Source: Candidatus Thorarchaeota archaeon (lineage in GTDB: Archaea; Asgardarchaeota; Thorarchaeia; Thorarchaeales; Thorarchaeaceae). Taken from it: a stretch of 64,000 nucleotides of DNA. Location of the stretch: positions 58,899 through 122,898 of the forward strand of contig JAEOSL010000002.1 of the NCBI GenBank assembly GCA_016840385.1. Direction: 5' to 3'. The notes below the pieces were generated by a model, which did no database searches, was not told the origin of the DNA, and worked only from the letters and a program-made list of their open reading frames with translations. Of the stretch, positions 16,704-25,498 are shown one piece after another. The translations under genes and the position numbers were made by a program. Within the stretch, counting starts at the first letter, position 1. Each line of letters starts with the position of its first letter.

Positions 16704-17531
16704 TCATTTTTTCTTTGGCTTTCTTTTAGATCCTTTTACGCGTGATGCTACATCGACTCCATCGTTCTCAGCCATTTTAAGGAGAAGTGGAATCAACGAT
16801 AGATCAATTGAAACAAGATATGCTAGATTCTTGCGAGTGTAGGTTCTAGCGCCTGCAGACAATAATTCCCATAGACGTCTGTACGAATATTTCAGCTTCC
16901 GGTAATCATTCATCAATACATTGAAGGCATTCAAACTACCAATCGCATCTCTGATCAACTGTTCGAAGTGCTCAGTGTCTAGGACTATACCCTCTGAAAC
17001 GAAAGACCCATATTGAATGTCGAAAATTGTAGGCCTCATTCCACTCACATTGTCAATTTCATCATAACTAATCACTGTTAGAGATATTTTGTGCTCTGGG
17101 AATAATGCGATGAGTTGGTCTTTCACAACTTTTCCAATACTTGTGTTATTATGAATTAGATACACTGGGTTTCCTGCAATGAGTTGCGCAGTAATATGAG
17201 CAAATGATTTGATTGCTTGGTCCTGTTTTTCACCAAAAGAGCTAATTATTGATTTTAAATCATGAGTGTCATCTTCAATGATTGAGGTTGTGTCGCTAGC
17301 AACTGAACTACTTTCTTTAACCTGTAGTAGTGATGGATATTCTACACCTCGTGCCTTGAGGTTCATATCGAGATATACCAGTATTGCGTGTTGTGGATCT
17401 CCATGCAGTGATAGAACTGAAACCAATCCCGATTTTGTTTTCTCGATATCCTCTGGTGTGACCTCTAGAGGTACATTCTGCTTGCAAATATCGCAGAAGG
17501 CATATAATTCTGCGGCCTCATCTTCTGTCAT
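16704..17531 (-). CDS. Uncharacterised 275-residue protein
   Basis: I do not recognise the family. The N-terminus has a Cys pair (FCDICKQNV, residues 12-20) and a small domain containing LSLHGDPQHAILVYLDMNLK. A variable linker rich in Ser/Thr/Asp follows (about 72-90), then a mixed alpha/beta part. The helical C-terminus (NLAYLVSIDLSLIPLLLKMAE) ends in a basic tail (SKRKPKKK). The basic tail and Cys pair could suggest nucleic-acid or partner binding, but no function can be assigned. Its C-terminal end is present as extra copies at 15637-15750 and, more decayed, 13222-13280. Confidence 0.8.
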   Translation of the reverse strand: MTEDEAAELYAFCDICKQNVPLEVTPEDIEKTKSGLVSVLSLHGDPQHAILVYLDMNLKARGVEYPSLLQVKESSSVASDTTSIIEDDTHDLKSIISSFGEKQDQAIKSFAHITAQLIAGNPVYLIHNNTSIGKVVKDQLIALFPEHKISLTVISYDEIDNVSGMRPTIFDIQYGSFVSEGIVLDTEHFEQLIRDAIGSLNAFNVLMNDYRKLKYSYRRLWELLSAGARTYTRKNLAYLVSIDLSLIPLLLKMAENDGVDVASRVKGSKRKPKKK

Positions 17532-17628
17532 TGCAGTTCTAACTAAACATTACTCAATAATAAACTCTAGCCATATTAACAAAGACAACAATTTGATGTG
17601 AAAGGTACACTCACATCCCAGAGCTGAG

Positions 17629-17952
17629 TCATTTCAGCTTTCCAAGAATTGCTTCTTGTGCCTCTTTCATCGCTGCATCCTTTTGTTCACTCAGGCTTGC
17701 TGCTTGTTTTCTGATATCATCGAATAGATCTTCTCGTGATGAGATTGCACCTTCAACAAGAGCTGCTGCAGCCTCTGATCGACTCTTGAAGACACCAATT
17801 GCAACCAGGGAGTCAAGAGTTTCAACAACCCGTTTATTCATCCTAGCTACAACTGGTGTATCCCTTTCCTCACCCTCGAATCCATCAGCGGAGATATTCT
17901 TCAAGACTCTCTCACGTAGAGTGGTCCGCTTTGGTTTTTCTTCTTTTGACAC
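17629..17952 (-). CDS. Ribbon-helix-helix (CopG/Arc-type) DNA-binding protein
   Basis: A 107-residue protein whose middle part (VVARMNKRVVETLDSLVAIG, then VFKSRSEAAAALVEGAI) matches the beta strand plus two helices of ribbon-helix-helix regulators. The C-terminus is a charged, helical, probably coiled-coil stretch. The start is GTG at 17952. A run of 7-bp repeats sits 32-66 bases upstream, and a longer run of the same repeat lies in front of the next gene upstream, so this protein may bind both and regulate itself. Confidence 0.75.
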   Translation of the reverse strand: MSKEEKPKRTTLRERVLKNISADGFEGEERDTPVVARMNKRVVETLDSLVAIGVFKSRSEAAAALVEGAISSREDLFDDIRKQAASLSEQKDAAMKEAQEAILGKLK

Positions 17953-17983
17953 AGTAACTAACCCGATGTAAACTTCTTTGATT

Positions 17984-18018
17984 TTGTATTTAAGATTGCG
18001 TATCGCGTATCTTGTTTA
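17984..18018. promoter_or_regulatory. 7-bp iterated operator-like repeats upstream of the RHH gene
   Basis: The stretch can be cut into 7-mers TTGTATT, TAAGATT, GCGTATC, GCGTATC, TTGTTTA. The two central units are identical. The pattern matches the longer array at 18436-18477. Spacing of seven bases fits poorly with a full helical turn but well with head-to-tail binding of small dimeric regulators. Confidence 0.5.
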
Positions 18019-18023
18019 CACTT

Positions 18024-18413
18024 TCATTTCACGAACTGGTCTTTGGGACTTGTCCTTGGGTTCTTTCGGTCAGCCTTACTTGCACGGTCTTGTCTACCAG
18101 CAATTACTGCTTTGGGAGTAGATTCTGCGTTTCGCAGGGACTTGACCTTGGAATATGTCCAGTCAATCAAATAGATCTCAGCAAAGAGAACTAGAATTAC
18201 TACCCCAGGGAGTGTGACCATTGGAACAATTAGCAAAGCAGCAATCGCGAGGATACCACTAAAGGTCTGTCCATATAATCGACGATTTCCAGGGGATTTT
18301 TCCTCAAATTCTTCTGTTGTCCAAGGAACTATGAACTCTATCTCATCTTCTTCCTCTTCAAACTCAATTTCAATTTCTGTTGTTTTTTGTTCAGGTTCAA
18401 CAACACGTTCCAT
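18024..18413 (-). CDS. Small membrane protein with acidic N-terminus
   Basis: A 129-residue protein (start ATG 18413 with GAGGTG six bases upstream; an upstream GTG at 18437 would run into the repeat array). Residues about 5-30 are strongly acidic (TEIEIEFEEEEDEIEF). Two hydrophobic segments follow, about 58-75 and 77-95 (ILAIAALLIVPMVTLPGVVI). The C-terminal tail is basic. No family recognised. It lies 71 bases upstream of the RHH gene and shares its operator-like repeat. Confidence 0.7.
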   Translation of the reverse strand: MERVVEPEQKTTEIEIEFEEEEDEIEFIVPWTTEEFEEKSPGNRRLYGQTFSGILAIAALLIVPMVTLPGVVILVLFAEIYLIDWTYSKVKSLRNAESTPKAVIAGRQDRASKADRKNPRTSPKDQFVK

Positions 18414-18435
18414 CCATTTCACCTCATCATGCAAC

Positions 18436-18477
18436 ACGTTTCACGTTTTGTGTATCACGTATCGCGTATAATGTATA
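18436..18477. promoter_or_regulatory. Six-unit 7-bp repeat array upstream of the small membrane protein
   Basis: Six consecutive 7-mers are seen from 18436: ACGTTTC, ACGTTTT, GTGTATC, ACGTATC, GCGTATA, ATGTATA, with consensus RYGTWTN. The array ends 23 bases before the chosen start codon, in the core promoter zone. The same unit occurs upstream of the RHH gene, so it is a candidate operator array. Confidence 0.6.
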
Positions 18478-18557
18478 CTCGGTATTTCTATATATGTCTT
18501 GTCTCTTTGTTCAATTGACCATTTGACCTGCAGATTTCTTGGAGGGAGCGTAATCCA

Positions 18558-20051
18558 GTGGAACCACTCGGAACCATTACGAAGTACTATCCGTTTATCG
18601 ATGAAGAAACCAAGTCCATTCTAGATGCGCTCATGGATGAATCGAGTAGTTACTACGATTTTGTTCAAAGACTGTGTGAATTTACTCTGAATAATGAAGT
18701 TCCAGTGAATCTTGCCTATCTCGCAACAGTTCAAGCTTGGTGGTGCAGAATGAGAGGCACTGTGAAGCTACTTGTAGAGAGGCACGGAGATTCACCTTTC
18801 ATAATGCCATGGATGCATGTTATTGACTCAGGAGAAAGAGATCAGGCACTATCCCACGATACTGTGGTTGAATATATTGAAAAATCAATAGAATGTTCAG
18901 TAGATGATTGGATTGAAGCGGACCTTCACATTCTTCATGCGTTTCTACATCATCCCTTTGGAGAGGTCATAAGTCTATTTGAACCACTTGATAAAGTAAA
19001 AGGCATGATTGATACAAATCCACGTCTAGGTTGTTTTGAATCTGTGCTGTATGCATTTGAAGCGATAGCAAAAACGAGAGAAGGAAACATAAAAGACGCC
19101 CTCGAAGTCCTCAAAAAAGGAAAATCTCTTGCTGAATTACATGGCGATGCATTATACATGTACATGAACTTGCTTCAAGAGGGGATCATACTGACGTTTG
19201 TCAATGTTCATGAAGCAGCATCCGTGTTTGAAGACCTCTATGAATTAGTTCAAGATCTGCAAGTACCAGCTCTTGTTACTGAAATTCTGAACGATTCGTC
19301 CCTTGTATATGAAACAACAGGTGAATTTGATCTAACGATTTCATGTCATCATGAAATAATGAAAATTCTCGGTGATAGACGCCTTAGTGATACAAATTTC
19401 ATAATACTCTCAAGGACCTATGCCACTCTAGGCGATGGTCAGCAATCTCTCGATTGGATTAACAAGGGTATCGAAAATAATGCACAATTTGAGAGCGTAC
19501 AAATGTTACTCTACAAAGCTTGGGCATTAGCATTAGTAAACAGAATTGATGAAGCTGATTTGACTCTAGAAACTGCATACCCACTTGTAATTAAAACAGG
19601 TTTGGAACGTCATTTGGGAAACTACTATCATATTTCAGGAGTGATTGAATTGAGAAAGGGCAATTATCTCACCGCCTTGGATTTAATAGAAAAATCTTGG
19701 GAAATTGCGAATCAGTATCCTAGAGGAACTAACCAGAATCGAGTACTTCTGGACTTGGCTCGAGTGGAGAATTTAATTGCTACTCAATCAAAAGATAGTA
19801 CGAAAGTTACGGTTCCAGGAAAGTGGCTTTCCGCTCTTGAAAAGTATGCAGTCGATCGGAATTTGCCAGGCATCAAAATGTATGCAGCCATACTCAAATC
19901 AGAGTTCTACCAGAACCATGAACAACTCAAAGATGCACTAGTGACACTTCAAGATGCATTAATAATTACAGATTCTCTTGGTGTTGCAACTCTTCGAAAG
20001 AAAATCAATGATAGAATCCGCGAACTTAATCAACTCATCAAAGAAGTATGA
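18558..20051 (+). CDS. TPR-like helical repeat protein
   Basis: A 497-residue all-helical protein with tetratricopeptide-like repeats in its second half (for example TGEFDLTISCHHEIMKILG, ARTYATLGDGQQSLDWINKG in part, RKGNYLTALDLIEKSWEIA, and NHEQLKDALVTLQDALIITD). The N-terminal 200 residues are helical without clear repeats. No enzyme motif is seen, and it is probably a cytoplasmic scaffold. The start is GTG at 18558 with GGAGGGA upstream. It is followed by a terminator hairpin. Confidence 0.75.
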   Translation: MEPLGTITKYYPFIDEETKSILDALMDESSSYYDFVQRLCEFTLNNEVPVNLAYLATVQAWWCRMRGTVKLLVERHGDSPFIMPWMHVIDSGERDQALSHDTVVEYIEKSIECSVDDWIEADLHILHAFLHHPFGEVISLFEPLDKVKGMIDTNPRLGCFESVLYAFEAIAKTREGNIKDALEVLKKGKSLAELHGDALYMYMNLLQEGIILTFVNVHEAASVFEDLYELVQDLQVPALVTEILNDSSLVYETTGEFDLTISCHHEIMKILGDRRLSDTNFIILSRTYATLGDGQQSLDWINKGIENNAQFESVQMLLYKAWALALVNRIDEADLTLETAYPLVIKTGLERHLGNYYHISGVIELRKGNYLTALDLIEKSWEIANQYPRGTNQNRVLLDLARVENLIATQSKDSTKVTVPGKWLSALEKYAVDRNLPGIKMYAAILKSEFYQNHEQLKDALVTLQDALIITDSLGVATLRKKINDRIRELNQLIKEV

Positions 20052-20085
20052 AATGTCAATTATAATATTACAAAATAGAGGATGA

Positions 20086-20106
20086 TGTGGGGGAAATATC
20101 CCCACA
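20086..20106 (+). terminator. Hairpin after the TPR gene
   Basis: The stem TGTGGGG (20086-20092) and CCCCACA (20100-20106) has a 7-base loop, 35 bases past the stop. Confidence 0.55.
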
Positions 20107-20131
20107 CATTGTAAACTATTTATCGTAGCGA

Positions 20132-20434
20132 CTATGACTTGGAAGCCTTGTCTACTTTTTCTTTAACTTCTAAAATTTCAGACATCTCCAGGATGGGAGT
20201 GAATGAAAAATCAGAATCCTCGTAGAAAATTGCCATAGCAGTCAAGGTTTCGGCATTATCAGCTTCAAATAACTGAAAGCCACCTTGACTGTTAGCATAG
20301 ACATACAGTGGTGAAATTGATTTTCCACTTGGTAATCCTGCTTCAACAGCCTTCTTAAACATCTTATTGAAATCTTCAATTTTCTTCTTAGCGGTTTCTA
20401 TATCGCCACCTTCGAAAGATACAATGAACTTCAT
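20132..20434 (-). CDS. Small DUF3303-like protein
   Basis: A 100-residue protein beginning MKFIVSFEGGDIETAKKKIE and containing SGKSISPLYVYANSQGGFQLFEAD. This looks like the ferredoxin-like-fold DUF3303 family, but the match is from pattern memory only. A clear AGGAGG Shine-Dalgarno precedes the ATG. It is transcribed alone, convergent with the TPR gene. Confidence 0.6.
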   Translation of the reverse strand: MKFIVSFEGGDIETAKKKIEDFNKMFKKAVEAGLPSGKSISPLYVYANSQGGFQLFEADNAETLTAMAIFYEDSDFSFTPILEMSEILEVKEKVDKASKS

Positions 20435-20573
20435 TTCTAGCGCCTCCTAATCGTAAAGGTTTCTATATCTCAGCTTGTTAATTAATTATTTGTATATCCG
20501 ATGGTTTTGTTACTACAAGCAAGCGTTGCGTCGTTCTGAACAATTAACTATCAAAGTCCAATGAAATCGATAC

Positions 20574-21140
20574 ATGAGTAAAATCAAACTTGACCAGAGA
20601 TTTTCCCCATACCAAATGCCAAGTGTGATTATTGGCTCCATTGCAGACGGTAGACCGAACTTCATGCTCTGTACTTGGGTAAGTCGAGTCAATCGTGCAC
20701 CTCCAATATGGATAGCTTCAATTAACAGAAAACATCTGACTATGAATTCCATAAGAGAGAATGGCAACTTCAGTATGAATTTCCCATCAGCAGACCTTGT
20801 AGAGAGGACTGACTATGTTGGAATCACTTCTGGAAGAGATGCTGACAAATCTGCAGTGTTCAACATATTCTATGGAGAAACTAAAGCTCCAATGATTGAA
20901 GAATGCGTACTGAATATGGAATTAGAAGTAGAAGAGATGATTGAACGTCCAGATCATTTCATTATTCTTGCGAAATCTATCAACACATATGCAAGTCAAC
21001 AGATTTTGACAGACAACAAACCAGACATCAAGAAGATGAATCAGATCGTCTATACAGGTGCAGAAGGACAACCGTCATACTGGACTGTTGGTGAAAAGAT
21101 AGGAAAAGCATTCTCAATAGGTAAGAAACTCAAAGACTAA
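20574..21140 (+). CDS. Flavoredoxin / flavin reductase-like FMN-binding protein
   Basis: A 188-residue protein of the flavin reductase-like split beta-barrel family. The N-terminal PYQMPSVIIGSIADGRPNFMLC fits the FMN-binding start, followed by a typical NGNFSMNFPSADLVERTDYVG. Such proteins carry FMN and act as electron carriers or flavin reductases. Its stop directly abuts the end of the convergent msrA gene. Confidence 0.82.
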   Translation: MSKIKLDQRFSPYQMPSVIIGSIADGRPNFMLCTWVSRVNRAPPIWIASINRKHLTMNSIRENGNFSMNFPSADLVERTDYVGITSGRDADKSAVFNIFYGETKAPMIEECVLNMELEVEEMIERPDHFIILAKSINTYASQQILTDNKPDIKKMNQIVYTGAEGQPSYWTVGEKIGKAFSIGKKLKD

Positions 21141-21671
21141 TTACATGTCCAATTTGAGTTTGAAGACCTTCTCGAACTTCTGAAGCTTGGGTGCAATCAC
21201 ATAGCGGCAATATCCTTGATTTGGATTATTCCGAAAATAGTTCTGATGATAGTCTTCAGCAGGATAGAATTTGTCGAAAACAGTTACCTCTGTGACAATT
21301 GATTTTTTCCAGTTACCACTGGCATCATTCTTGCTCTTTACGCGCTCTGCGATTTCTCTCTGTTCTTCACTATGATAGAATATTGCAGACCTGTACTGGG
21401 TTCCGACATCATTACCTTGACGATTCAATGTGGTGGGATCATGGGTTTCGAAAAAGACCTCTAAAAGATCTTCAAAGGAAATCTGTTCAGGATCAAATTC
21501 AATCTGACAGACCTCAGCATGACCTGTAGTGCCTGTCATTACCTGTTCATAGGAGGGGGTTTCTACATGACCACCGGAGAAACCAGAAACAACTGATTTC
21601 ACACCTTTCAATTGTTGGAACACTGCTTCAGTACACCAGAAACATCCAGTTCCAAATGTTGCAATTCCCAT
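21141..21671 (-). CDS. msrA: Peptide methionine sulfoxide reductase MsrA
   Basis: A 176-residue MsrA that repairs methionine-S-sulfoxide. The catalytic GCFWCTEAVF motif lies at residues 8-17 (nucleophile Cys9), and SGGHVETPSYEQV, GHAEVCQIEFDP and YHQNYF are typical. Near the C-terminus GYCRYVI supplies a possible resolving Cys. The start ATG is at 21671, close to the divergent FMN reductase gene. Confidence 0.95.
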   Translation of the reverse strand: MGIATFGTGCFWCTEAVFQQLKGVKSVVSGFSGGHVETPSYEQVMTGTTGHAEVCQIEFDPEQISFEDLLEVFFETHDPTTLNRQGNDVGTQYRSAIFYHSEEQREIAERVKSKNDASGNWKKSIVTEVTVFDKFYPAEDYHQNYFRNNPNQGYCRYVIAPKLQKFEKVFKLKLDM

Positions 21672-21738
21672 ATGATTTCACTTATTTTGTATGCTAATCA
21701 ACAACAAGAAAGTGGCAATTACATATAGGATGATAATC

Positions 21739-22278
21739 ATGAAAATTCTGGTAATCAACGGTAGTCCACGAAAAGGAGGAAACACAGAGATTCTTCTTGA
21801 TGCTATGATATCGGGTGCAGAAGAAGCTGGTGCGACGATTACAAATGTCGAACTCAGGAGTTTGGATGTATCACCTTGTCGTGCATGTGATGCATGTAAG
21901 AAGACAGGGATATGCGTACAGAAAGACGATATGCATGATCTAATTTCAAAAATGGAAGAGTGTGAAGTTTGGATATTGGGTACACCCGTTTATTGGTGGG
22001 GAGTAACGGCACAGCTCAAGGCATTCGTTGACCGTTGGTATGGAGTTAGTCGAGATGTTTTCAAAGGTCGCAAAGCTGTTCTAGCAGTACCTTTTGAATC
22101 AAGTAATCCTCGCACAGCTCGACATATTGTAGGAATGTTTGAAGATATCTTTGCGTACCTTGAAATGGAGCAAATTGGAGCGGTCCTGGCACCAGGAGTT
22201 TATGATCGAGGGGATATCAAGGAAAAAACAGAATATCTTGAAGAAGCCACAAAACTAGGAAAATCAATTACTAGTTAA
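21739..22278 (+). CDS. NADPH-dependent FMN reductase (flavodoxin-like)
   Basis: A 179-residue iron-sulfur flavoprotein/FMN reductase-like protein. It begins MKILVINGSPRKGGNTEILL (FMN phosphate loop) and has the Cys cluster CRACDACKKTGIC, typical of the iron-sulfur flavoprotein branch. GTPVYWWGVTAQLKAFVDR is the flavin isoalloxazine region. ATG 21739 has AGGATGA upstream; upstream in-frame codons are unlikely to be coding. It reduces flavin or acceptors with NAD(P)H. Confidence 0.88.
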   Translation: MKILVINGSPRKGGNTEILLDAMISGAEEAGATITNVELRSLDVSPCRACDACKKTGICVQKDDMHDLISKMEECEVWILGTPVYWWGVTAQLKAFVDRWYGVSRDVFKGRKAVLAVPFESSNPRTARHIVGMFEDIFAYLEMEQIGAVLAPGVYDRGDIKEKTEYLEEATKLGKSITS

Positions 22279-22292
22279 TCGAATAATCTTCA

Positions 22293-22823
22293 TCATTTGG
22301 AGAATACATCTGCTTCAATCCCCATCTGTCTTGGTTTCAGCTGAAGATACAATATACGGACTACATACAGACCAAGGCCTAGCAAACCAAGATAGACACA
22401 TGAGCTGTAGACGAATGAAACTGCTAATACTCCAATAAACGGATTACCAATGAGTGGATAGAATGGATTCATTTCAAGATAGATGAAAGAATCAAGAAAG
22501 ATATGTGAATATGTCCCGATAAGACTTGCAGGTAGAATATGACGAAAAGATGATTCCTGGTGCAAACCAAAAATCGATACTAGCTTGTTGAGATATCCTC
22601 TAAATGGATAGATGGCAATGGATAGAACGCAGGCAACAATGGTGGCTCCTAGATAGGTATGAAAAAAGCCATGTAAGGGACCAGGAAGGTTCAGTATTAG
22701 GACAAATATAGGTTCGAAATCAAGAATGACACTTGCAACTATCATTGTTGAAAAATCAAGAAATGGAAAGAGAACTACACCAAAAAGCAAACCGGGTCCG
22801 AAATGATACGGAGTGAAAGGCAT
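22293..22823 (-). CDS. Membrane protein, DUF457/DUF4184-like putative metal-dependent hydrolase
   Basis: A 176-residue integral membrane protein with about four membrane segments. The N-terminus MPFTPYHFGPGLLFG, a Asp in VILDFEPIFV, PLHGFFHTYLGA and YSHIFLDSF place His and Asp residues in the pattern of the YdjM/DUF457 group of membrane hydrolases. The substrate is unknown. Confidence 0.65.
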   Translation of the reverse strand: MPFTPYHFGPGLLFGVVLFPFLDFSTMIVASVILDFEPIFVLILNLPGPLHGFFHTYLGATIVACVLSIAIYPFRGYLNKLVSIFGLHQESSFRHILPASLIGTYSHIFLDSFIYLEMNPFYPLIGNPFIGVLAVSFVYSSCVYLGLLGLGLYVVRILYLQLKPRQMGIEADVFSK

Positions 22824-22906
22824 TACTCAACCACAAGATAGGTGTTGAAGGCGCTCATATAAGTGAGTGGAACCTATGAGATGTGTACTAGAGCAAGATT
22901 CAGGTC

Positions 22907-23260
22907 TTACTCTAGGCTATTCAGGTTATCTTCAATTTCATCTTCTTCTGTATTTTCCTTCGGCACGAAGCTTACAAAGTTACTACCTTGGCCGTCTTCA
23001 TGGATTCGAATCATTGAGATCCAACCCATTGGGATAATACTGGAGTGAACAGGTCTCCTTGGTCCGACCATGCAGAAATCATCCCCAACATGGATGATCC
23101 GTACCCCATGAGTTTCTGCAACCATTTCATCCCTATCATCTGCATGACCATAGGCACTAGCACAGAGGTATACATCTACAACGCTCTCGGTTTCTGCGAG
23201 ATAACTCAACATTCCTTTCCAATCTTTTCCAAATTCTAGCGTGCTTTTCGCGGCGTCCAT
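22907..23260 (-). CDS. Uncharacterised 117-residue protein
   Basis: A soluble-looking alpha/beta protein with GAGGTC upstream of ATG 23260. Segments such as VVDVYLCASAYGHADDRDE and GVRIIHVGDDFCMVGPRRPV are not linked to a family I know. The C-terminus is acidic. It is transcribed away from the hydrogenase operon. Confidence 0.6.
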   Translation of the reverse strand: MDAAKSTLEFGKDWKGMLSYLAETESVVDVYLCASAYGHADDRDEMVAETHGVRIIHVGDDFCMVGPRRPVHSSIIPMGWISMIRIHEDGQGSNFVSFVPKENTEEDEIEDNLNSLE

Positions 23261-23615
23261 TTCTTTTTGACCTCCAGTCTTGGCGTTTTCATGATATTAT
23301 CCGTATAGAACATATAAGACTCCAGAGATTTAACCAATATATTCCAGAATTGAGCGCTACGTGGCAAATATTGCCTCATGCTTTGAGTTAGTTTGCATTT
23401 TATGTGCTTAGACTTAAAGAAACACTTCATTTTTTATTCATGCTTGTTATTCTTCCGATATTGTTTCAAGTAGTGGATATAATTTCGGGAATATTATTCA
23501 TGTACTCTAAGCTCTATCATATCAATTAAAAGGGAAACCCCCGAGAGATTCGACGCCTGAACAGAGAATTGTCGAGCGCGATAATTTTATAGAAAAACTG
23601 GGAAAGGTGCCGCAT
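23261..23615. promoter_or_regulatory. Intergenic region upstream of the hydrogenase operon
   Basis: About 355 bases without a convincing gene. It should hold the promoter of the hydrogenase operon and that of the divergent 117-residue gene. AT-rich boxes near 23518-23535 and 23583-23591 are candidate TATA elements, and a short inverted repeat TCGAC/GTCGA lies at about 23549-23575. No single promoter can be fixed from sequence alone. Confidence 0.35.
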
Positions 23616-24653
23616 ATGCGTATACTAAAGATGCAACCCAAATTTCTCGATGTGTTTTTGGAGAGTCTTGAGAAATTCGGAGATTTATACGGACCTGTCA
23701 CACGGAATAATGTTCTAACATACGATAAGATAGAGAGTATTTCTGAACTCGATTTGAGTGACTATTCTCATCGTCCTGTGATTCCGGTCAAGAAACTCTT
23801 CAACCCGAAGCAGTTCACAATGCTCCACTTCAACGAGAAGGGATTTTATCCAGACTACTCAATGATTGAGAAGAGAGTAATAATAGGAGTTCATCCATGT
23901 GATATCAATGGAATTCTAAGGCTCGATGAAATATTCTTGAATGAGCCGAAAGACCCCTATTATACAGGACTGAGAGAAAACTCAGCGATTATTGGATTCT
24001 CATGTTGGCCATCAGACACATCACTTTGTAGGTCAGCAGGAACGGATGTCGTAGATGAAGGCTTTGATCTCTTCTTCACTAACCTCAAAGATTTCTATCT
24101 AGTGTGGGTAGGATCAAGTCTCGGCCATGATATGATACATGAACGAGAGGAGTTCTTTGAAGATGTTGTTGAGCATGAAGACATTCAGAAATATATTGAA
24201 TGGCGAAACAAGCGAAATGAAGTATTCAAACTCGAAATTGATTTTGGAAGCATGCCAGATATAATGGAGCTTAGCCACAACAGCGAAGTTTGGGATTATT
24301 TTGCAGACAAATGTCTTTCATGTGGCCAATGTTCAATGGTCTGCCCAACTTGTAACTGTTACAATGTCGAAGATGTATTTGATGTTACAAATGATACAAC
24401 AGGGCGCCGTGAACGAACTTGGGACAGTTGCATGTTTGTGGATTATAGTCTTTGTGCAGAAGGTCACAATTTTAGAGCGAGTCGCGCAGACCGCTTGAAA
24501 CTCTGGTACACTCACAAATTGAAGTCATTCGGATTTGAATATGGTCGTCCAGGTTGTGTTGGATGTGGTCGCTGTGTAGAAGCATGTCCTGTAGACATCA
24601 ATGTGGTCACAGTTTCAGAAGCGCTTACAGCAAGGGAGGTGCCAAAACTTTGA
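23616..24653 (+). CDS. hydB: [NiFe]-hydrogenase beta subunit (group 3b sulfhydrogenase HydB-type)
   Basis: A 345-residue iron-sulfur protein like the beta subunit of cytoplasmic NAD(P)-linked sulfhydrogenases. Two cluster regions are visible: CLSCGQCSMVCPTCNC at about residues 232-247 and CVGCGRCVEACPV near residue 322. The N-terminal half contains VIIGVHPCDINGI, typical of the family. It passes electrons between the flavin subunit and the hydrogenase dimer. ATG 23616 follows AAAGGTG. Its stop overlaps the next start. Confidence 0.88.
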   Translation: MRILKMQPKFLDVFLESLEKFGDLYGPVTRNNVLTYDKIESISELDLSDYSHRPVIPVKKLFNPKQFTMLHFNEKGFYPDYSMIEKRVIIGVHPCDINGILRLDEIFLNEPKDPYYTGLRENSAIIGFSCWPSDTSLCRSAGTDVVDEGFDLFFTNLKDFYLVWVGSSLGHDMIHEREEFFEDVVEHEDIQKYIEWRNKRNEVFKLEIDFGSMPDIMELSHNSEVWDYFADKCLSCGQCSMVCPTCNCYNVEDVFDVTNDTTGRRERTWDSCMFVDYSLCAEGHNFRASRADRLKLWYTHKLKSFGFEYGRPGCVGCGRCVEACPVDINVVTVSEALTAREVPKL

Positions 24654-25498
24654 ATATAACCGAACCACACGAAAATCCATTTCAACCAGAAGCAGCTCGC
24701 ATTGTCAGACAATATGAATTGATTGAAAATCACAGATTCTTCCAGATTCGTCATGTAGACATGGACCGTGCAATGACATTTACTTACAATCCAGGACAAT
24801 TCATCATGTTGTCAATTCCTGGAGTTGGAGAGGCCCCATTCTCAATATCATCAACCCCAAGTCGCCCAGGAATTCTGGAACTTGGAATTAGGAAAGTTGG
24901 GACTCTGACTGAGTCATTCTTCCAGAAGCGTGACAATGATATTGTCTACATTCGTGGTCCTTACGGAGATGGTTTCAAGATAGAGCAAATGAAAGGTAAA
25001 GACCTCATCATCGTTGCAGGAGGACTTGGAGTCATTCCTATGCGATCAATTCTATACTATGTACTCGATAATCGCGACCAATTTGGTCGAGTCTTCTTCT
25101 TGTATGGTGCTGGTGATCCAAGTCAGTTTATGTTCAAGGATGAGTTCTTCCAGATAAAAGAACGAGAAGATATTGATTGCATGTACACTGTCGATAGAGC
25201 TGATGAAACATGGACCGAGAATGAAGGTGTCGTAACGAAATTATTCAAGGATCTTCCAGAAATCAATCCGAAGAACACTATTGGACTCGTTGTTGGACCA
25301 CCCGTGATGTACAAGTTCGTTATTGATGAATTCCTTAAACTCAAGATACCCAAGAACATGATTCAACTCTCTTTAGAGAGACGAATGAAATGTGGTGTTG
25401 GAAAATGCGGACATTGTGCTCTTGATTATCTTTACACTTGTATAGATGGTCCGGTATTCACTTACTGGGACACACTACACTTTAGGGAGTTGATTTAG
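24650..25498 (+). CDS. hydG: [NiFe]-hydrogenase gamma subunit (FAD/NAD(P)-binding, HydG-type)
   Basis: A 282-residue flavoprotein of the dihydroorotate dehydrogenase electron-transfer type. FAD-binding PFSISSTPSRPG, NAD(P)-binding VAGGLGVIPMRSIL, and a C-terminal [2Fe-2S] motif MKCGVGKCGHCALDYLYTC are visible. The start is taken as TTG 24650 overlapping the beta stop, with GGGAGGTG upstream. It links pyridine nucleotide to the hydrogenase. It ends immediately before the small-subunit ATG. Confidence 0.9.
   Translation: MNITEPHENPFQPEAARIVRQYELIENHRFFQIRHVDMDRAMTFTYNPGQFIMLSIPGVGEAPFSISSTPSRPGILELGIRKVGTLTESFFQKRDNDIVYIRGPYGDGFKIEQMKGKDLIIVAGGLGVIPMRSILYYVLDNRDQFGRVFFLYGAGDPSQFMFKDEFFQIKEREDIDCMYTVDRADETWTENEGVVTKLFKDLPEINPKNTIGLVVGPPVMYKFVIDEFLKLKIPKNMIQLSLERRMKCGVGKCGHCALDYLYTCIDGPVFTYWDTLHFRELI

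Noticed and set aside
23236..23430. A 64-codon open frame on the minus strand upstream of the 117-residue gene.
   Set aside because: No Shine-Dalgarno, no recognisable composition, and it overlaps the start of the better-supported gene in a likely promoter zone.
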